Shown here one piece after another: positions 22,431 to 32,703 of a stretch of DNA of 64,000 bases. The number at the start of each line of letters is the position of its first letter. Positions within the stretch are counted from its first letter, which is position 1. A program made the position numbers and the translations under genes. Below the pieces are notes generated by a model. It saw nothing but the letters and a program-made list of their open reading frames with translations. It searched no databases and was not told the origin of the DNA. The DNA is from Trichodelitschia bisporula (taxonomy: Eukaryota; Ascomycota; Dothideomycetes; Phaeotrichales; Phaeotrichaceae): positions 259,933 through 323,932 of the forward strand of contig ML996692.1 of the NCBI GenBank assembly GCA_010356995.1, given 5' to 3'.

Positions 22431-24085
22431 ATCTTTCTTCTATACACTCTTGACTGACAAAGGAAAATAGGAAAGTAGCTTCCCACGAACAAATCCTACG
22501 CCTAAAGAGAAAATTGCGATGGAATAGTTTAGCTAAAGTCGAGAACACCCGGGGGGGGCACCCGCTGTTGATGTAAGTCCTCCATCTGTAACGCAGCCCA
22601 TCAGCCGCAGCTGCAGCTAGCAACGCTATTTTCGTCGTCAGCCCAAAGAGTCGGGGGAAATTAAACGTTTAGGCATCCCGGGTGAAGCCCCGCTGCGGCC
22701 CCGGTTTTACGCAGGGCGCCGGGCTGTGCACGATGGGGACAAAGAATGAGGCTTGGCGGGGATTTGATGGCCGCTTCCGGGAAAGTTATAGCTGATTTTT
22801 GGTGAGGGTTTCGTAGAGGAAGTGGTAGGGACTATCAAGAGGATGGCTATGACTTTTCTGCCAGACCGGGGAGGCTGCGCAGTGTTCGGCGATATGGCTC
22901 TGCCTCGTGGCACCGTCATTCATGCTGTAAATATCTTAAGGTTCCCGGAATGCGTGTGGGCGACATTGATAAACTCCGCCGCCGCCGTCTTGGAAATCAA
23001 GGTCCGGTAACATCTGCACGCGTTAATGGCGAGTGTTGCTGAAACGGCAAAGTTCGTCCCCTTGCGATCACCCTCGTAAGCTCCCGCGCGTCGACGGAAC
23101 GGGCTCCGCTAGTTCTAGTTCTACGAACTATGCATTCCTTTCCGCGCTGTAGTACTAAGAATCAAGTGTCGCTTCTCTCCGCTCAACGAAGGACGGTGTC
23201 ACCGGCGGTCGCCGACCACACCTGTTCAGGCTGTGAGATGCACTCACCGCGCATCTAGTGCTGACAAGTGGCGATCTATCTCGCTGCTCGGACTCCCGCT
23301 GGCAGCGTTGCCAAGGGCGGTATTGCCGGCTGTTGCTCATATAGCTGTAGATTTAAACGCTGTTACTGGCGAGATGGCCCGATACTCGAGGTTCGACGGA
23401 AGGCCGAGGCCTAACGTCTGGCCCCCAACCCGTTGGCTATGGGGATCGGTATTCCTGGCTCAGGCGAGCATAATGTGCTGAGCGGCCGAGACAAGTACGT
23501 AGTAAAGAGGCAAGATCTTTCTAAGTCGCTCGTCACTCCATGTCTTGAGCTAACTTGGGCGTTGAAAGAAGTCGTGCTTACGAGCGGGGAAAAAGTAGCT
23601 GCTCGTCCTCTTGAACTACTCCGGCCAAAGTCTGACAATGGCTTTCCAGCTTCCAGTATCAATCCCCGCTCACCAGATACTTTAGGACGTCACTTGTCTC
23701 GCCAGCACGGCTACCTGAACAAGCTTTGCCTCCAGGCCAGCCAGCATACACATGCCAAAGTGGAACGCCGACTTGGAACTCATCCAGGCGCCTGGTCACC
23801 GGTTTGTCATCACGGCTTCCTCCCTCTGCGGGCCTGGCTTATCTCACTGATGTCGGAGGTCCGATGTCTGCCGCGCGGCATCCCAGACGCAGCATGGACC
23901 GGTTCATCGAGAAAGTAATCCCCCGTGCCCTACACGTTCCTGTAGAACCGGTACTGTAAGCGCAGAGTATAGCCAATGTTGGCTGGTTCTCCCTGCAACG
24001 GCCTACTAGTACGAGGTCCAGTCTGACTTCCATCGTGATAAACAGAAGGCATTTCCCTTCGAACCTGGATTGAGTCTGAGTCTGC
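22431..24085. other. Gene-poor interval upstream of the GPI-type gene
   Basis: About 1.65 kb. The first few hundred bases should be the promoter of the surface-protein gene. Small frames at 22707-24033 show no family features on either strand. No RNA gene was recognised. Confidence 0.4.
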
Positions 24086-24383
24086 TGATGGAAAGATAAG
24101 GCAGGAGCATTGTTATGTCAGGAAGGAACAGGTTGGACGTGACGTAATGTGCTCGTAGTTGAAGGAAGGAGCATCGGAGGGCATTGGGTATTTATTCTTG
24201 AGAGTCTCTTCCTCTCTTCCTCTTCCTCTCTTCCTCTTCCTCTCTTCCTCTCTTCCTCTCTTCCTCTCTTCCTCTCTTCCTCTCTTCCTCTCTTCCTCTC
24301 TTCCTCTCTTCCTCTCTTTGTCTTTTTCTAATCTTCCACTTTCACAGTCGCCTGTTGCACATGGATGAGCCTTGCTCCCATTA
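24086..24383 (-). mobile_element. Solo-LTR-like repeat, copy D, with internal microsatellite expansion
   Basis: Read on the minus strand, this copy begins TAATGGGAGCAAGGCTC and shares the CAACAGGCGACTG block with copy C. It contains AATAAATACCCAATGCC and TTCCTGACATAACAATGCTC, like the other family members. It is longer (298 bp) because a CTCTTCC/CTTCC simple repeat fills the middle (about 24203-24320). I see no clear target-site duplication. It lies about 290 bp downstream of the stop of the minus-strand gene 24671-25258 and in the same orientation. Confidence 0.65.
24203..24320. repeat. CTCTTCC microsatellite
   Basis: There are about 118 bp of nearly uninterrupted CTCTTCC and CTTCCT units, alternating between 5-, 6- and 8-base periods. 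The repeat is an expansion of a purine/pyrimidine tract (GAGAGGAAG) that is present in only one or two units in the sibling copies at 49440 and 59370. Confidence 0.9.
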
Positions 24384-24670
24384 CCCCCGGTGCCGTCGTT
24401 GCAATTCCACTTGAAGTTAGAAGTCCATCACTTCCGAAGGAGAGAGTGAGGTATCAACATTGGAATGCCATGGTTGTTCAAGCTACTGACAGTAGTGATG
24501 ATTTATAGATGTAACCATGACTGTTGATGGTTGTCTTAAACAGGAACGCGATACACTCAATCAAAATGCAAAAGCCAGTCCAACTTTGCACGCTCTCCTG
24601 GTTCGGTTAAGCAAAAAGCCTCGTATGCGATCCTCAGTCCGCCAAAAGTCTCAGCAAGATCATCTTCCCT

Positions 24671-25258
24671 TCACGAACGCATGACATCCTCCATGTCCAG
24701 AAAGACAAGAACGAGATATCCGGTGCCAAAAAAGCGAAACTCGACGACTTTAGGATAGTGCCTCGCCACCTCCCAACAATCTCCATTCTCCACTCGTTCC
24801 GGGTTTGTGTTGTAGTTGAGCTTGTCATTGAAAGCGCGTCGGCGTGGCCGCCACGGCTCGTCGAGGGGAAAGGCATCCCCAAATTTGGGGAACGAAAGGA
24901 CTGGACAGCCACCCACTTTCAAAGTGCCGATGCGGTTAAGTCCATCGGGAATGAGCCACATTGTCTGGCCAGCCGGGTCGTGGTAGACTGCTACTTCATC
25001 GATATCGCCCAAGGCGAAAGAACGGTGAGGGTTGAAAAGGCGCTTGAATGGTTTGTTTCTTGAGAAGAATTTCTTGGCTTGAGCCTTGCAGTTGGCCCTG
25101 TGCTTCTCCTCCCAGGTGGTGGTTTTTTTTTGATCTGGTGATTAAGTTAGAGTTCCTGGCGCTGAGCTGCGCAAAGCTGCCTTACGGGGGATAACCACCC
25201 AGGGACAGTGCTGGGACTCAGGAGAGTGCGAGAGGGCAGCTGATTTGAAGGACTGCAT
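24671..25258 (-). CDS. Hypothetical protein of 178 residues, two exons
   Basis: I do not recognise the family. Exon 1 (25258-25186) starts MQSFKSAALSHSPESQHCPW. A 51-nt intron (25185-25135, GTAAGG...CTCTAAC...ACCAG) joins it in phase 1 to exon 2 (25134-24671). The protein has a basic N-terminal part (QAKKFFSRNKPFKRLFNPHR) and then a mixed hydrophobic/charged domain with blocks EVAVYHDPAGQTMWLIPDGL, VGGCPVLSFPKFGDAFPLDEPW and VEFRFFGTGYLVLVFLDMED. No signal peptide is evident, and no long transmembrane helix beyond the short hydrophobic TGYLVLVFL. Consistent codon patterning across a clean intron makes this a likely real gene. Repeat copy D lies downstream in the same orientation. Confidence 0.7.
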
Positions 25259-25816
25259 TGCCCGATGGTGGATTAACCGCTGTGACAGTGCAGGAGAGCC
25301 CTCCCCTTCGGCTCCCGGCGGCTGGCCTCTTCGTCAGTAGAAGGTACCAGGAGACGTTAGACCCGTTCTACCGGAAGGCGAGCCGCGAAAGCAATGGATT
25401 GACCGGGCATTAGTAATGGAAAGGTAACGTTATGAAGGCAAGTGATGGTGAGTTGGTGATTGATATGCAGAATACTCGAACAATGGGCAGCGAAGTGTGC
25501 TCTCGTCTCAACTTTGTATCGAGAGGGTGTGATCTCAGGACGATACGAAGTTAGGTGCAGTCCAACGTCAGTGTGGAAGGGGGACTCCAATACCTCTCGT
25601 CCCTACCCTGGGCGTCCAGAGGATGGTGCAACCAGCTTCAAGTCTCGTCGATCCTGGCGCAAAGGGTGCCAACACCATGGAAACCAATAAGCAGATCAAC
25701 CTGCCCGGTATCCATTCGTCTACCGACTCCGCCCAAAACAGCCCAAACATGAGGTGAAACAGAAGATCCATGCGGAGGATATCACCTACTCAACAGTAGC
25801 CATAAAGTAAAAACAC
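25259..25816. other. Spacer between the 178-residue gene and END3
   Basis: These 558 bp should contain the promoter of the minus-strand 24671-25258 gene and the END3 3' UTR. Short frames here have no support. Confidence 0.4.
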
Positions 25817-27076
25817 CTATGCCCTTTCCACCTCAATCTGCGCCCGCAAATCCTGAAGCACCCGCTCTCGCTCCCGCAAATGACCCTCCAACCCCTCAAC
25901 CTGCTCCCTCACAACCTCAATATCCGCCTTGAGCCCCTCCAGACCCCCCGTCTTTCCACCACTCCCCTCCTCCAGCCCCCTCAACTCCTTCTTCTTCCAC
26001 TCAAGCAACATCTCCAACTCGCGCTTCACAAGCGCCGGCCCCCCATCCCGCCTCCCCTTCCGCCTCCCCTCCACCGCCTTCTCCGACCTCGCAATCTTAT
26101 CCTCCAAATCCTTCAATTGCCGCTTTAGCCGCACACCCTCCCACTCCCCATCAGCAGGCGTGCCGCTGAAATCCGTGCCCCGGGCCCCAACGCCCCCAGA
26201 CCGATCCCCCACGCCCAGCCGCGAGAGATACGCATCTCCAAACCGGCCCTTCCGGCTCGTCGCATTGTCAGCGTCCTTATCCACCGCCCACCGCCTGCCG
26301 GGCTGCACCTTATCCACATCGTACTCAATGCGCCCCTGCTCGAAGCTGGACCTCAACGACGCAGGCACCGTGCGCGGAAGCCGGAACCCGTCCTGCCGCT
26401 GGGAGAGCAGGTGCAGGAACGCACACGCCGCGTCCTTATTTACCGCCTCCGCCTTCCCCGCAACGAGCGTCCACGCGACCCGGATTTCGCTGTCCGGCAC
26501 GTCGAGTTCAGCGTATAAGTCGTGCAGCGCGTCGAACGCGAGATCGCCGTGCGGCATCCGGTGCGCGGTGTAGATGGCTTCGTATTTAGAGCGGTTCGAC
26601 GGCGACATGTACCAGTCGAACCCGGACTTGAGCCCCGAGGACTCGTCCGGCGAGGCGGGACGCTCGAAGGCGGGTGCGTTGCCGGAGAGCGCATTGGTGG
26701 CTGTTATGAGGTGGGCTTTTGAGGCGGGGACGAGCCAGTCGGGGAGGGTCTGCGGGACGTCGGCGTATTCCTGACAAGATGATCAGCCTCGTTCACACTT
26801 TGCTGGCATACCCAGGGCGGGATGAAGACAACGCACCCCATTCACCAAGTCAAAGATAAGCCGCATCGCAACGCAGAACTCTTCAAAATCGAGGCTGCCA
26901 TCGCCGTCCACGTCCGCGAGGTCCCACACGCGCTCGAGCTGCGAGTCGCGAAGTTGGCTGTTCTTGAGGATGGGGGCGGCTTGGGCGCCGGAGAGGTGCG
27001 TGCCGCCGCCGGTGAGGGAGGAGAAGATTTCCCAGTACTTTTCGATCTCGGCTTGTTCTATGCGCTTGGAAGACAT
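25817..27076 (-). CDS. END3: Actin cytoskeleton-regulatory complex protein END3
   Basis: END3 works with Pan1 and Sla1 in actin-driven endocytosis at cortical patches. Exon 1 (27076-26837) encodes the first EH domain with the EF-hand loop [13 protein letters not shown] near residues 52-64. A 66-nt intron (26836-26771) leads to exon 2 (26770-25817), giving 397 residues. The second half holds the central block [20 protein letters not shown] and the [13 protein letters not shown] region. It ends with a charged coiled-coil C-terminus ([40 protein letters not shown]) typical of END3. Start and intron are supported by the conserved ends. The PAF-acetylhydrolase-like gene is upstream on the same strand, 287 bp away. 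Confidence 0.94.
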
Positions 27077-27363
27077 GGTGGTGGTGGTTGTTGCTGGGGA
27101 TGAGGGGTGAGCCGCTGAGGTTGGAGATGATGGGAGGTTGAGGTGTGGCTTGGGTGGTCTGTGCGTTTAGGTGGGCTGGTTGCCCGATTGGGAAGGGGGA
27201 CCTTGGAGATGGTCGAGATTCGAAAACTTGAAACTGAACTTTGTACCTTACAAATGTGAGAACTCCCAACTATCTAACAATTCTATGCCAATATACACCC
27301 GAACCTCTTGTACAATGCTCCATTCCTAAACCAATGATGCCCTCGCCGCAAGTCAACGCCGCC

Positions 27364-28958
27364 TCACAGCTTGACATCGCCCAATACCTCCGTCTCCCGG
27401 ACCTCATCGTTCCGCCCGCCCGTCTCCTCCCCAATGCTCATCCGTCTATCCTCACTCGTAACTTCCATGTCCACAGGCAGCCACCCTCTCACTCCACCCT
27501 CTGGATTCAAAATCCTCCAGTCACCACCCTTCTTCCCCTCCCCCCCACCATCCAACGGCTCCTCGCCCTCAAGGGGACTATACCCCGCAACCACCGTCCC
27601 ATTCTCCCTCAAAACCTGCAAGATAGCCCTAACATTCAACCTTAAGTACCGCTCCGGCTCCGTCGCTTTGAGCACCCTCCCCGTAATCCAAGGAAACAAA
27701 ATTCCAAAATCGCTTTGACTGAGATGCGCACTCGCCTCAGGATAGAAAATATACGGCCCCCTTCGCTCCTGCTCCACCTTCTCATCATCATCGCTGACTG
27801 CCGTCCTCGGCGCCAGCACCACCTTCGTATCATTCAGATTCCCATGCCACCGCCAAAACGCCTCGCTCAGCACGCTGAGCACCGCCTTCCCGCCCGCACC
27901 CCCGGGCTCGTACGCCGGGAGCTGCTTTTCGAAGAATTGTTCAGCGGAGGGACTGGTCAGCGGCAGCGCCCACATATCGAGCAGCGCCAGAACCGAGCTC
28001 TTCGTAATCTGGCGCACAATACCCGCGTCCCTTGCGGGGATAAACGGGCCCCCCATCTCCTCCCCCCCATAATAAGCACTCTTAACCACCGTCACCACCG
28101 TCGCCGCCCCAAACGAATGCCCCGCCCAAGCCACCCGTCCAGGCCGCAAATCCAACCTCCCCACAAAGCTCCCCAGCACATCCTCCTCCACCCCGCCCAC
28201 CCCAAGATTCGGATCCAAATTCCGCATCTCCGCCCCCTCGCCAATCTTCTCCAACGCTGCGTACAGTACGCCGATTTCCCACCCCCGAATCCGCACCTGC
28301 GCGTCCCGCGCCGCGTACACCTCCGCCGTCGGCTTATGCGGGTGAATCTGATACGACACACTCGTCGACGCGCCCCCATCCGGCGCACGCACGAACGCCA
28401 TCGGCGCAGACCCATCCCTGTGCTCAGGCGCCACGACGATAATCCCATGCGAGGCGAGCTCGCCCAGCAGCGCGGAGTACGCATTCCGGCTCCCGGCCAG
28501 GCCGTGTGAGAAGACGAGGACGGGCCATGCGGGGCCCGGGGGGTGGAGGAGGGGGGCGTTGCGGCGGGCGGGGATGGTGGTGTAGTAGAGGACGTTGGGG
28601 GCGAGGCTGGAGGAGGGGGNNNNNNNNNNNNNNNNNNNNNNNNNNNNNNNNNNNNNNNNTACGATACTGCGGTGCTGAGCAGGCTCCCTGCCCCGAGGAA
28701 GCGCGCGTACGCGGCGAAGTGCGCTTTTTGCGGTGAGGGGAGCCAGCGGATTGGGCGCGAGGGGCCGGATCCGGCAGCGGGGTAGAAGAGGCGGAAGGCG
28801 ATTGTGGCAGGCGCGTTGGGCGGGGGGGATCCAGGGGATGGGAGGTCCGCGGCGCTGAGTTCGACGTCGCAGCTGCCTACGGGGTAGGGGCCTGAGTACG
28901 GCGGGAGGGAGGGGACGAGGCGGGAGGGGACGAGGCGGGAGGGCGAGAACCAGGACAT
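27364..28958 (-). CDS. Platelet-activating factor acetylhydrolase-like lipase, interrupted by an assembly gap
   Basis: The N-terminal part starts at 28958 (MSWFSPSRLVPSRLVPSLPP). It contains the family block YSGPYPVGSCDVEL and ends at a run of 40 N (28620-28659). The downstream part resumes in a different frame with LYYTTIPARRNAPLL, WPVLVFSHGLAGSRNAYSAL and IIVVAPEHRDGSAP. It continues through the nucleophile elbow WAGHSFGAATV and the conserved His region YPEASAHLSQSDFGIL. These are hallmarks of the PLA2G7-type alpha/beta hydrolases that remove the sn-2 acetyl group from PAF-like phospholipids. The gap size is nominal, so the frame change says only that bases or an intron are missing. The stop is at 27364. 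No clear signal peptide is seen. Confidence 0.85.
28620..28659. other. Assembly gap (40 N)
   Basis: A run of 40 undetermined bases sits inside the PAF-acetylhydrolase-like gene. The flanks are very GC-rich, which may explain the failure to resolve it. Confidence 0.99.
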
Positions 28959-29748
28959 TTTTTTTGCAATTGAAGCCGGATGAAGATATGCGAGGGTATC
29001 GGGATGAGTTTCGCTCGCAGGAAGATTTTGAAAAGACGGTGTAAGTTGAGGGAAAGGCGCGGAAGATGTGGTCGTGTCAGGCCAGGTTGGACGTGTTGAA
29101 ATGACCTCACAATCAAAGAAAGTTTGGCGTAAGCGAGTGACAAGGCGCAGATGGTGGCGCGTATGTGGCGCCACGCCACGCGTGACCCCGGCTAGGCTGA
29201 GGGCAACACCATGACGTCAGGAATCATCAACTGCGCTGGCAGAAGAAGGTAACTGGTGCATAAGACAAATTGCCAAAACGGGCAGGCCCGCCGCTCGCCT
29301 TGTCGAATTCGGAATCATGTCCCGTGCTCAAGCTATCCTTGACAACGATTGGCGAGCCGCGCATCGGAGCGTGCGGTGATGCAGGGTATGCGCGTCTCTT
29401 CGATGCGCACTGCATACCGTGTAACGTTACAAAGACTACATCCATAAGTTGCTTGCATCCGTAGAAGTGGAAAAGCATTGAGCAACAATGGTTGAGACTG
29501 ATCTCCTCGGGCAGGTCCAGACTCACTTTTGAGAGTAATGCATTATCTCGCTCACTATGTCTCCCACTGCAATACCACCGCCGTTGACCACCCTCACAAC
29601 CGTAAGGCTAACCTCTCAACTATGGGCAGCCGCTTCACACTCTGCAAAATTGCCTTCACGGTCCCAAAATCAATGGCACATATAACGGCTTCATCTATCT
29701 GCCGATAATAGCTCCCCACGCTTGCCTTCTACTCCAAAGATCCAAAGA
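28959..29748. other. Intergenic region upstream of the lipase gene
   Basis: About 790 bp should contain the lipase promoter (next to 28959) and the upstream region of the plus-strand coiled-coil gene. Small frames near 29227-29526 are unsupported. Confidence 0.4.
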
Positions 29749-29822
29749 ACATCTTTCGAGTAGACCGCAAAGAAGATCTTACGAGTAGACCGCAAAGAAA
29801 ATATTTCGAGCAGACCGCAAAA
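29749..29822. repeat. Three tandem 25-bp units immediately before a start codon
   Basis: Three near-identical units carry TTTCGAGTAGACCGCAAAGA or close variants, at 29749-29773, 29774-29798 and 29799-29822. The last unit ends directly at the ATG of the 29823 frame. They could be a leader duplication or a short regulatory array. Confidence 0.85.
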
Positions 29823-30369
29823 ATGACGAGCTTTGAAAATATCCACGCGCTCGGCTGGAAGGCCGATTGGGAGACAAAAAAAGAAGGCGTGGGTATCGAT
29901 CGCGAAGTCGCAGGGTCGCCAGCGGGCAAATTCCTGGCTCGCCCGGTTCGAAAAAAGCCAGCTCAAGAGCTAGAGCTTCTGGAGAGTAGATGGCGCGACG
30001 AGCTTCGCGCCATCGAAGGCGCTCTGCGCCACCTAGACGACCAGAGGATGATGATGCTCAAGCGCCGGGAGGAGCTCGAGCTCCTGCGCACTCCGGTTTG
30101 GGCTAAGCTTCGGTACCGCAGCGAGTACCGTGAGAACCATGAGCAGCTGCGCGAGAACGATGAGCAGAGGATGGTGAGTCTGGCGCGTCAGCTTGAGCTT
30201 AGGACTACTGCGTACGCGCTTGGCCAGAATTCGGGAGAGAAAGGACGTCGTTGGCGACCTCATCAGGGCTCAGCAGTTGGACGACGCTCTCATGGATGAG
30301 CTCTTTGACGATGCTCTCAAGGCTGAGTTGGGCGAGGACCATGTTTTCGGGTGTTCCTCTCCGCTTTGA
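29823..30369 (+). CDS. Hypothetical coiled-coil protein, reading frame changes near its end
   Basis: The frame from 29823 encodes MTSFENIHALGWKADWETKK followed by a strongly charged helical region (ELELLESRWRDELRAIEGAL, LKRREELELLRTPVWAKLRY, YRENHEQLRENDEQRMVSLA). It runs to a stop at 30299. From about 30215 another plus-strand frame has equally protein-like content (RKDVVGDLIRAQQLDDALMD and ELFDDALKAELGEDHVFG) and ends at 30369. The two halves look like one helical protein, connected either by an unrecognised small intron (a GTGAGT occurs at 30174) or by a frameshift. I do not recognise the family. The call as a real gene is moderate; the 3' structure is unresolved. Confidence 0.45.
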
Positions 30370-31139
30370 CAGTGATGCCGTTCTCTCGGTAAGTAAACTT
30401 GATATTTCAATTGGAAAATGGCTTCTTCTACAGACCAGAATACATGTACGTGATAACGGCCAAGGTGCCACTCGAAAACTTTCCCTGCCCCCGATGGGAT
30501 ACTTGTTTGCGCGAAGTTTGCAGCGAGGTGATCTAGATGTTTTTCCAAGTTACTGGAGCGGGGGAGAGGGTGGTATCAAGACATCGTGATCGTGCTCAAA
30601 ACTGACTTGTCCGAACTGGTTGCAATGACTGACTACGGATCGAAGGACAAGCCGGTATTAATACACACTACTAAGCCCAAACAAATGGCCAGGTAGATTC
30701 CGATTGAAATCGACCGTCACTTCCTGCAAACTAATGCCTTCCGAACGATAATTCACGCCTACGCCAACAGGTTCCAGGCACTGGCACGGCCCCACTCAGT
30801 AGAGCAGTGCCCGCCCGACCGAAGGCAGCCGCCACGCTATCCACACAGAACAGAGAGACACTCCTCGCCCTCATCACCTTTGCGAGCACCCCCCCAGCCC
30901 GCTCTATCTACCCATTCTGTTCGGGAGAGTAGGGCGCGGATTTCGGAACGTGGATTTCCTTGCGAAGGCCCGGTGAGCCATACGCCGCCCCCGGTGCAGT
31001 TTCTTGGTCGTGATGGAGTCGAGAGACCTTGTGACCTAGATCTAGCCTTCCGCGAGCTCGGCATTCCCCTGATTAAGGGGATCCAGCTTGGGAATATCTT
31101 CGTCGCTATTGGATGTTGTATTTCCGTCGCTATCGGGTG
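30370..31139. other. Region between the coiled-coil gene and the patatin remnant
   Basis: About 770 bp. Plus- and minus-strand frames (for example 30251-30589 and 30837-31178) have no recognised features. A GTAAGT...CTACAG intron-like pair at 30390-30434 is present, but the flanking sequence is not convincingly coding. Confidence 0.35.
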
Positions 31140-31681
31140 TTGAGGGCTCGAAAAGCGAGTGCCGAAGGAGTCGACCATCCGCGATGCCCTGCTCTTTCAG
31201 GATGCGCTTGATCTCTGCTCTGCCACAGGTGCGAAGCCTCCCTCCCATCAGACCTGGTACGGGCAGCCAGCTCCAGTGGGTCACGTAGCCTCCTAAGCAA
31301 AATTGCGACCAGCCCGCCAGTGCTGGTGCCATATATTGCGTCAAATTATACAGCTGGAATTAGGGCTTCTCCACTGAACACCTGTCTTTCATCTGGATGT
31401 TTATCCAGCTCAATGCGGTTCTCCTCCCTGGCAACCTCATCCATATGCTCCTTGAAGAGCAGGAGGCCTGGCGAAGCCCCGGATCCCCCCTGGTCCAATG
31501 TCAAGATGGACGGAGTCCATTGCCCCGTGCGGTCTGTAGAATCGGGGGTTGATTCAATGGCTCCCCACCACCATGCTTCCGTCGGTATTTCAAGTGCCAT
31601 GAGGTGGCTATTGGTCCAATTGGAAGTGGAAACCATGAACTTTGGGTCTTTGACTTTCCCCGAGATCTCGTCGGGCGCCAT
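31140..31681 (-). pseudogene. Patatin-like phospholipase remnant
   Basis: On the minus strand, one frame reads SILTLDQGGSGASPGLLLFK, KEHMDEVAREENRIELDKHP and then FDAIYGTSTGGLVAILLRRL. This is the start of a patatin domain. The Gly-rich oxyanion segment is altered from the usual DGGG-R-G, and the nucleophile elbow is GTSTG. The frame is interrupted between these blocks and ends soon after, so the domain is incomplete and the locus appears decayed. Patatin domains in fungi occur alone or as N-terminal effectors of NLR-like (NB-ARC/NACHT) proteins, but no nucleotide-binding motif is visible here. A HET remnant lies upstream on the same strand. Confidence 0.65.
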
Positions 31682-31910
31682 CGTTGACCGGTGCTGAGAG
31701 TGCTGGTTTGCACGGGGCGAAGGTAGAGTGAGGCGTTGGTCGTGGTCTCGGAGAATGCTGGTTTGTGCGGGGCGAGGGTAAAGGTGTTGTTGAGAGTAAA
31801 GAAAAAGCGGACTAGTAGAGTGGCGTTGAGTTGTCGTGGGCGGTGTGCGGCGGTGGCGGTGGGCTCGGAGTTAGTAGAAGGCAAGCTCGGAGGAGGGTGA
31901 AGGGAGCTAT

Positions 31911-32240
31911 TCAGACCATTGCTTGGATCTGGCGGGGAGTCACTAGCCGCCTTCTTCTTCTGGGCCCGATAGCCTTGCCATATGCGTCATCCATGTGCTT
32001 CTCGAGCAGCCATTGGGAGGCCCATTGCCCTTCGAAGTGGCGATGGAGCCACGGGGACTGGGTGTGCAGACGGGAGAGCATACGCTCTATCTTATCATCT
32101 CGCACGCTGCTCCACCTCTTTTTAACCCTCGGGCGCCGCTTTCCCTGCGCTTCCAAAATAACAGAACGCATAGCCCATCGGACCTTAGATGCCAGCAAGC
32201 CTAGCTTCGGCTTACTGTTGTCGAAATCCCAGGTGCTGCC
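31911..32240 (-). CDS. Unknown helical reading frame within the decayed locus
   Basis: A minus-strand frame reads WDFDNSKPKLGLLASKVRWA, a basic segment, and then DDKIERMLSRLHTQSPWLHR before ending at 31911. The K-x-x-W-A followed by an amphipathic helix is reminiscent of N-terminal helical modules in fungal STAND/NLR-like proteins, but this is weak resemblance only. The frame has no good start and may be part of the same degenerate locus as the patatin and HET remnants. Confidence 0.25.
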   Translation of the reverse strand, partial: GSTWDFDNSKPKLGLLASKVRWAMRSVILEAQGKRRPRVKKRWSSVRDDKIERMLSRLHTQSPWLHRHFEGQWASQWLLEKHMDDAYGKAIGPRRRRRLVTPRQIQAMV

Positions 32241-32439
32241 AAAGCTTCCAGATTTTGGTCTGATGAGGTAGACAAGGTGTGTGCATGTCTGGGCTGCTGC
32301 TTGCCGTCACTCACCCCGGGCTAGCGGGGTGATTGAGAGCGAAGAAGACGTAACCCATGCATGCCAGAACGCAGCAACACAAAGAGAACACGAGACGAGA
32401 CTGACACACAGTGCCTTACTGCCGCAGGCGGGTGTAGGT

Positions 32440-32703
32440 TGACAATACGATTGTACGCCTGTGACGGTCTCGAGGCTCAACTGGCCATTGGCGAAAAAAA
32501 GCCCAGTGCGTCGATGCAAGGGATAAAGTGGCATCCAACAACTGCCGATGTGACAACTGAGCTTGTCGATACCAGCGGTACAGAGAGTTGAAGGAGTACC
32601 CAAGCTCAGCTGAACTTTCCTTGTTTATGCGACAGCAGTCGATCCATATCCTGCCGTGGCATGAGATACGCGTCGGTGAACGTACTCTCGGATGGGAGAT
32701 CAT
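32440..32703 (-). pseudogene. HET-domain remnant
   Basis: On the minus strand the block RIWIDCCRINKESSAELGYS continues into FNSLYRWYRQAQ. It matches the core of the HET domain (usually Y-I-W-I-D-T-C-C-I-N-K-x-S-S-A-E-L ... I-N-S-M-F/Y-R-W-Y). The upstream S-H-x-W-G block and the downstream W-F-x-R-G-W-T-L-Q-E block are not found, so only a fragment survives. It sits between a small two-exon frame and the patatin remnant, all on the same strand. Confidence 0.6.
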
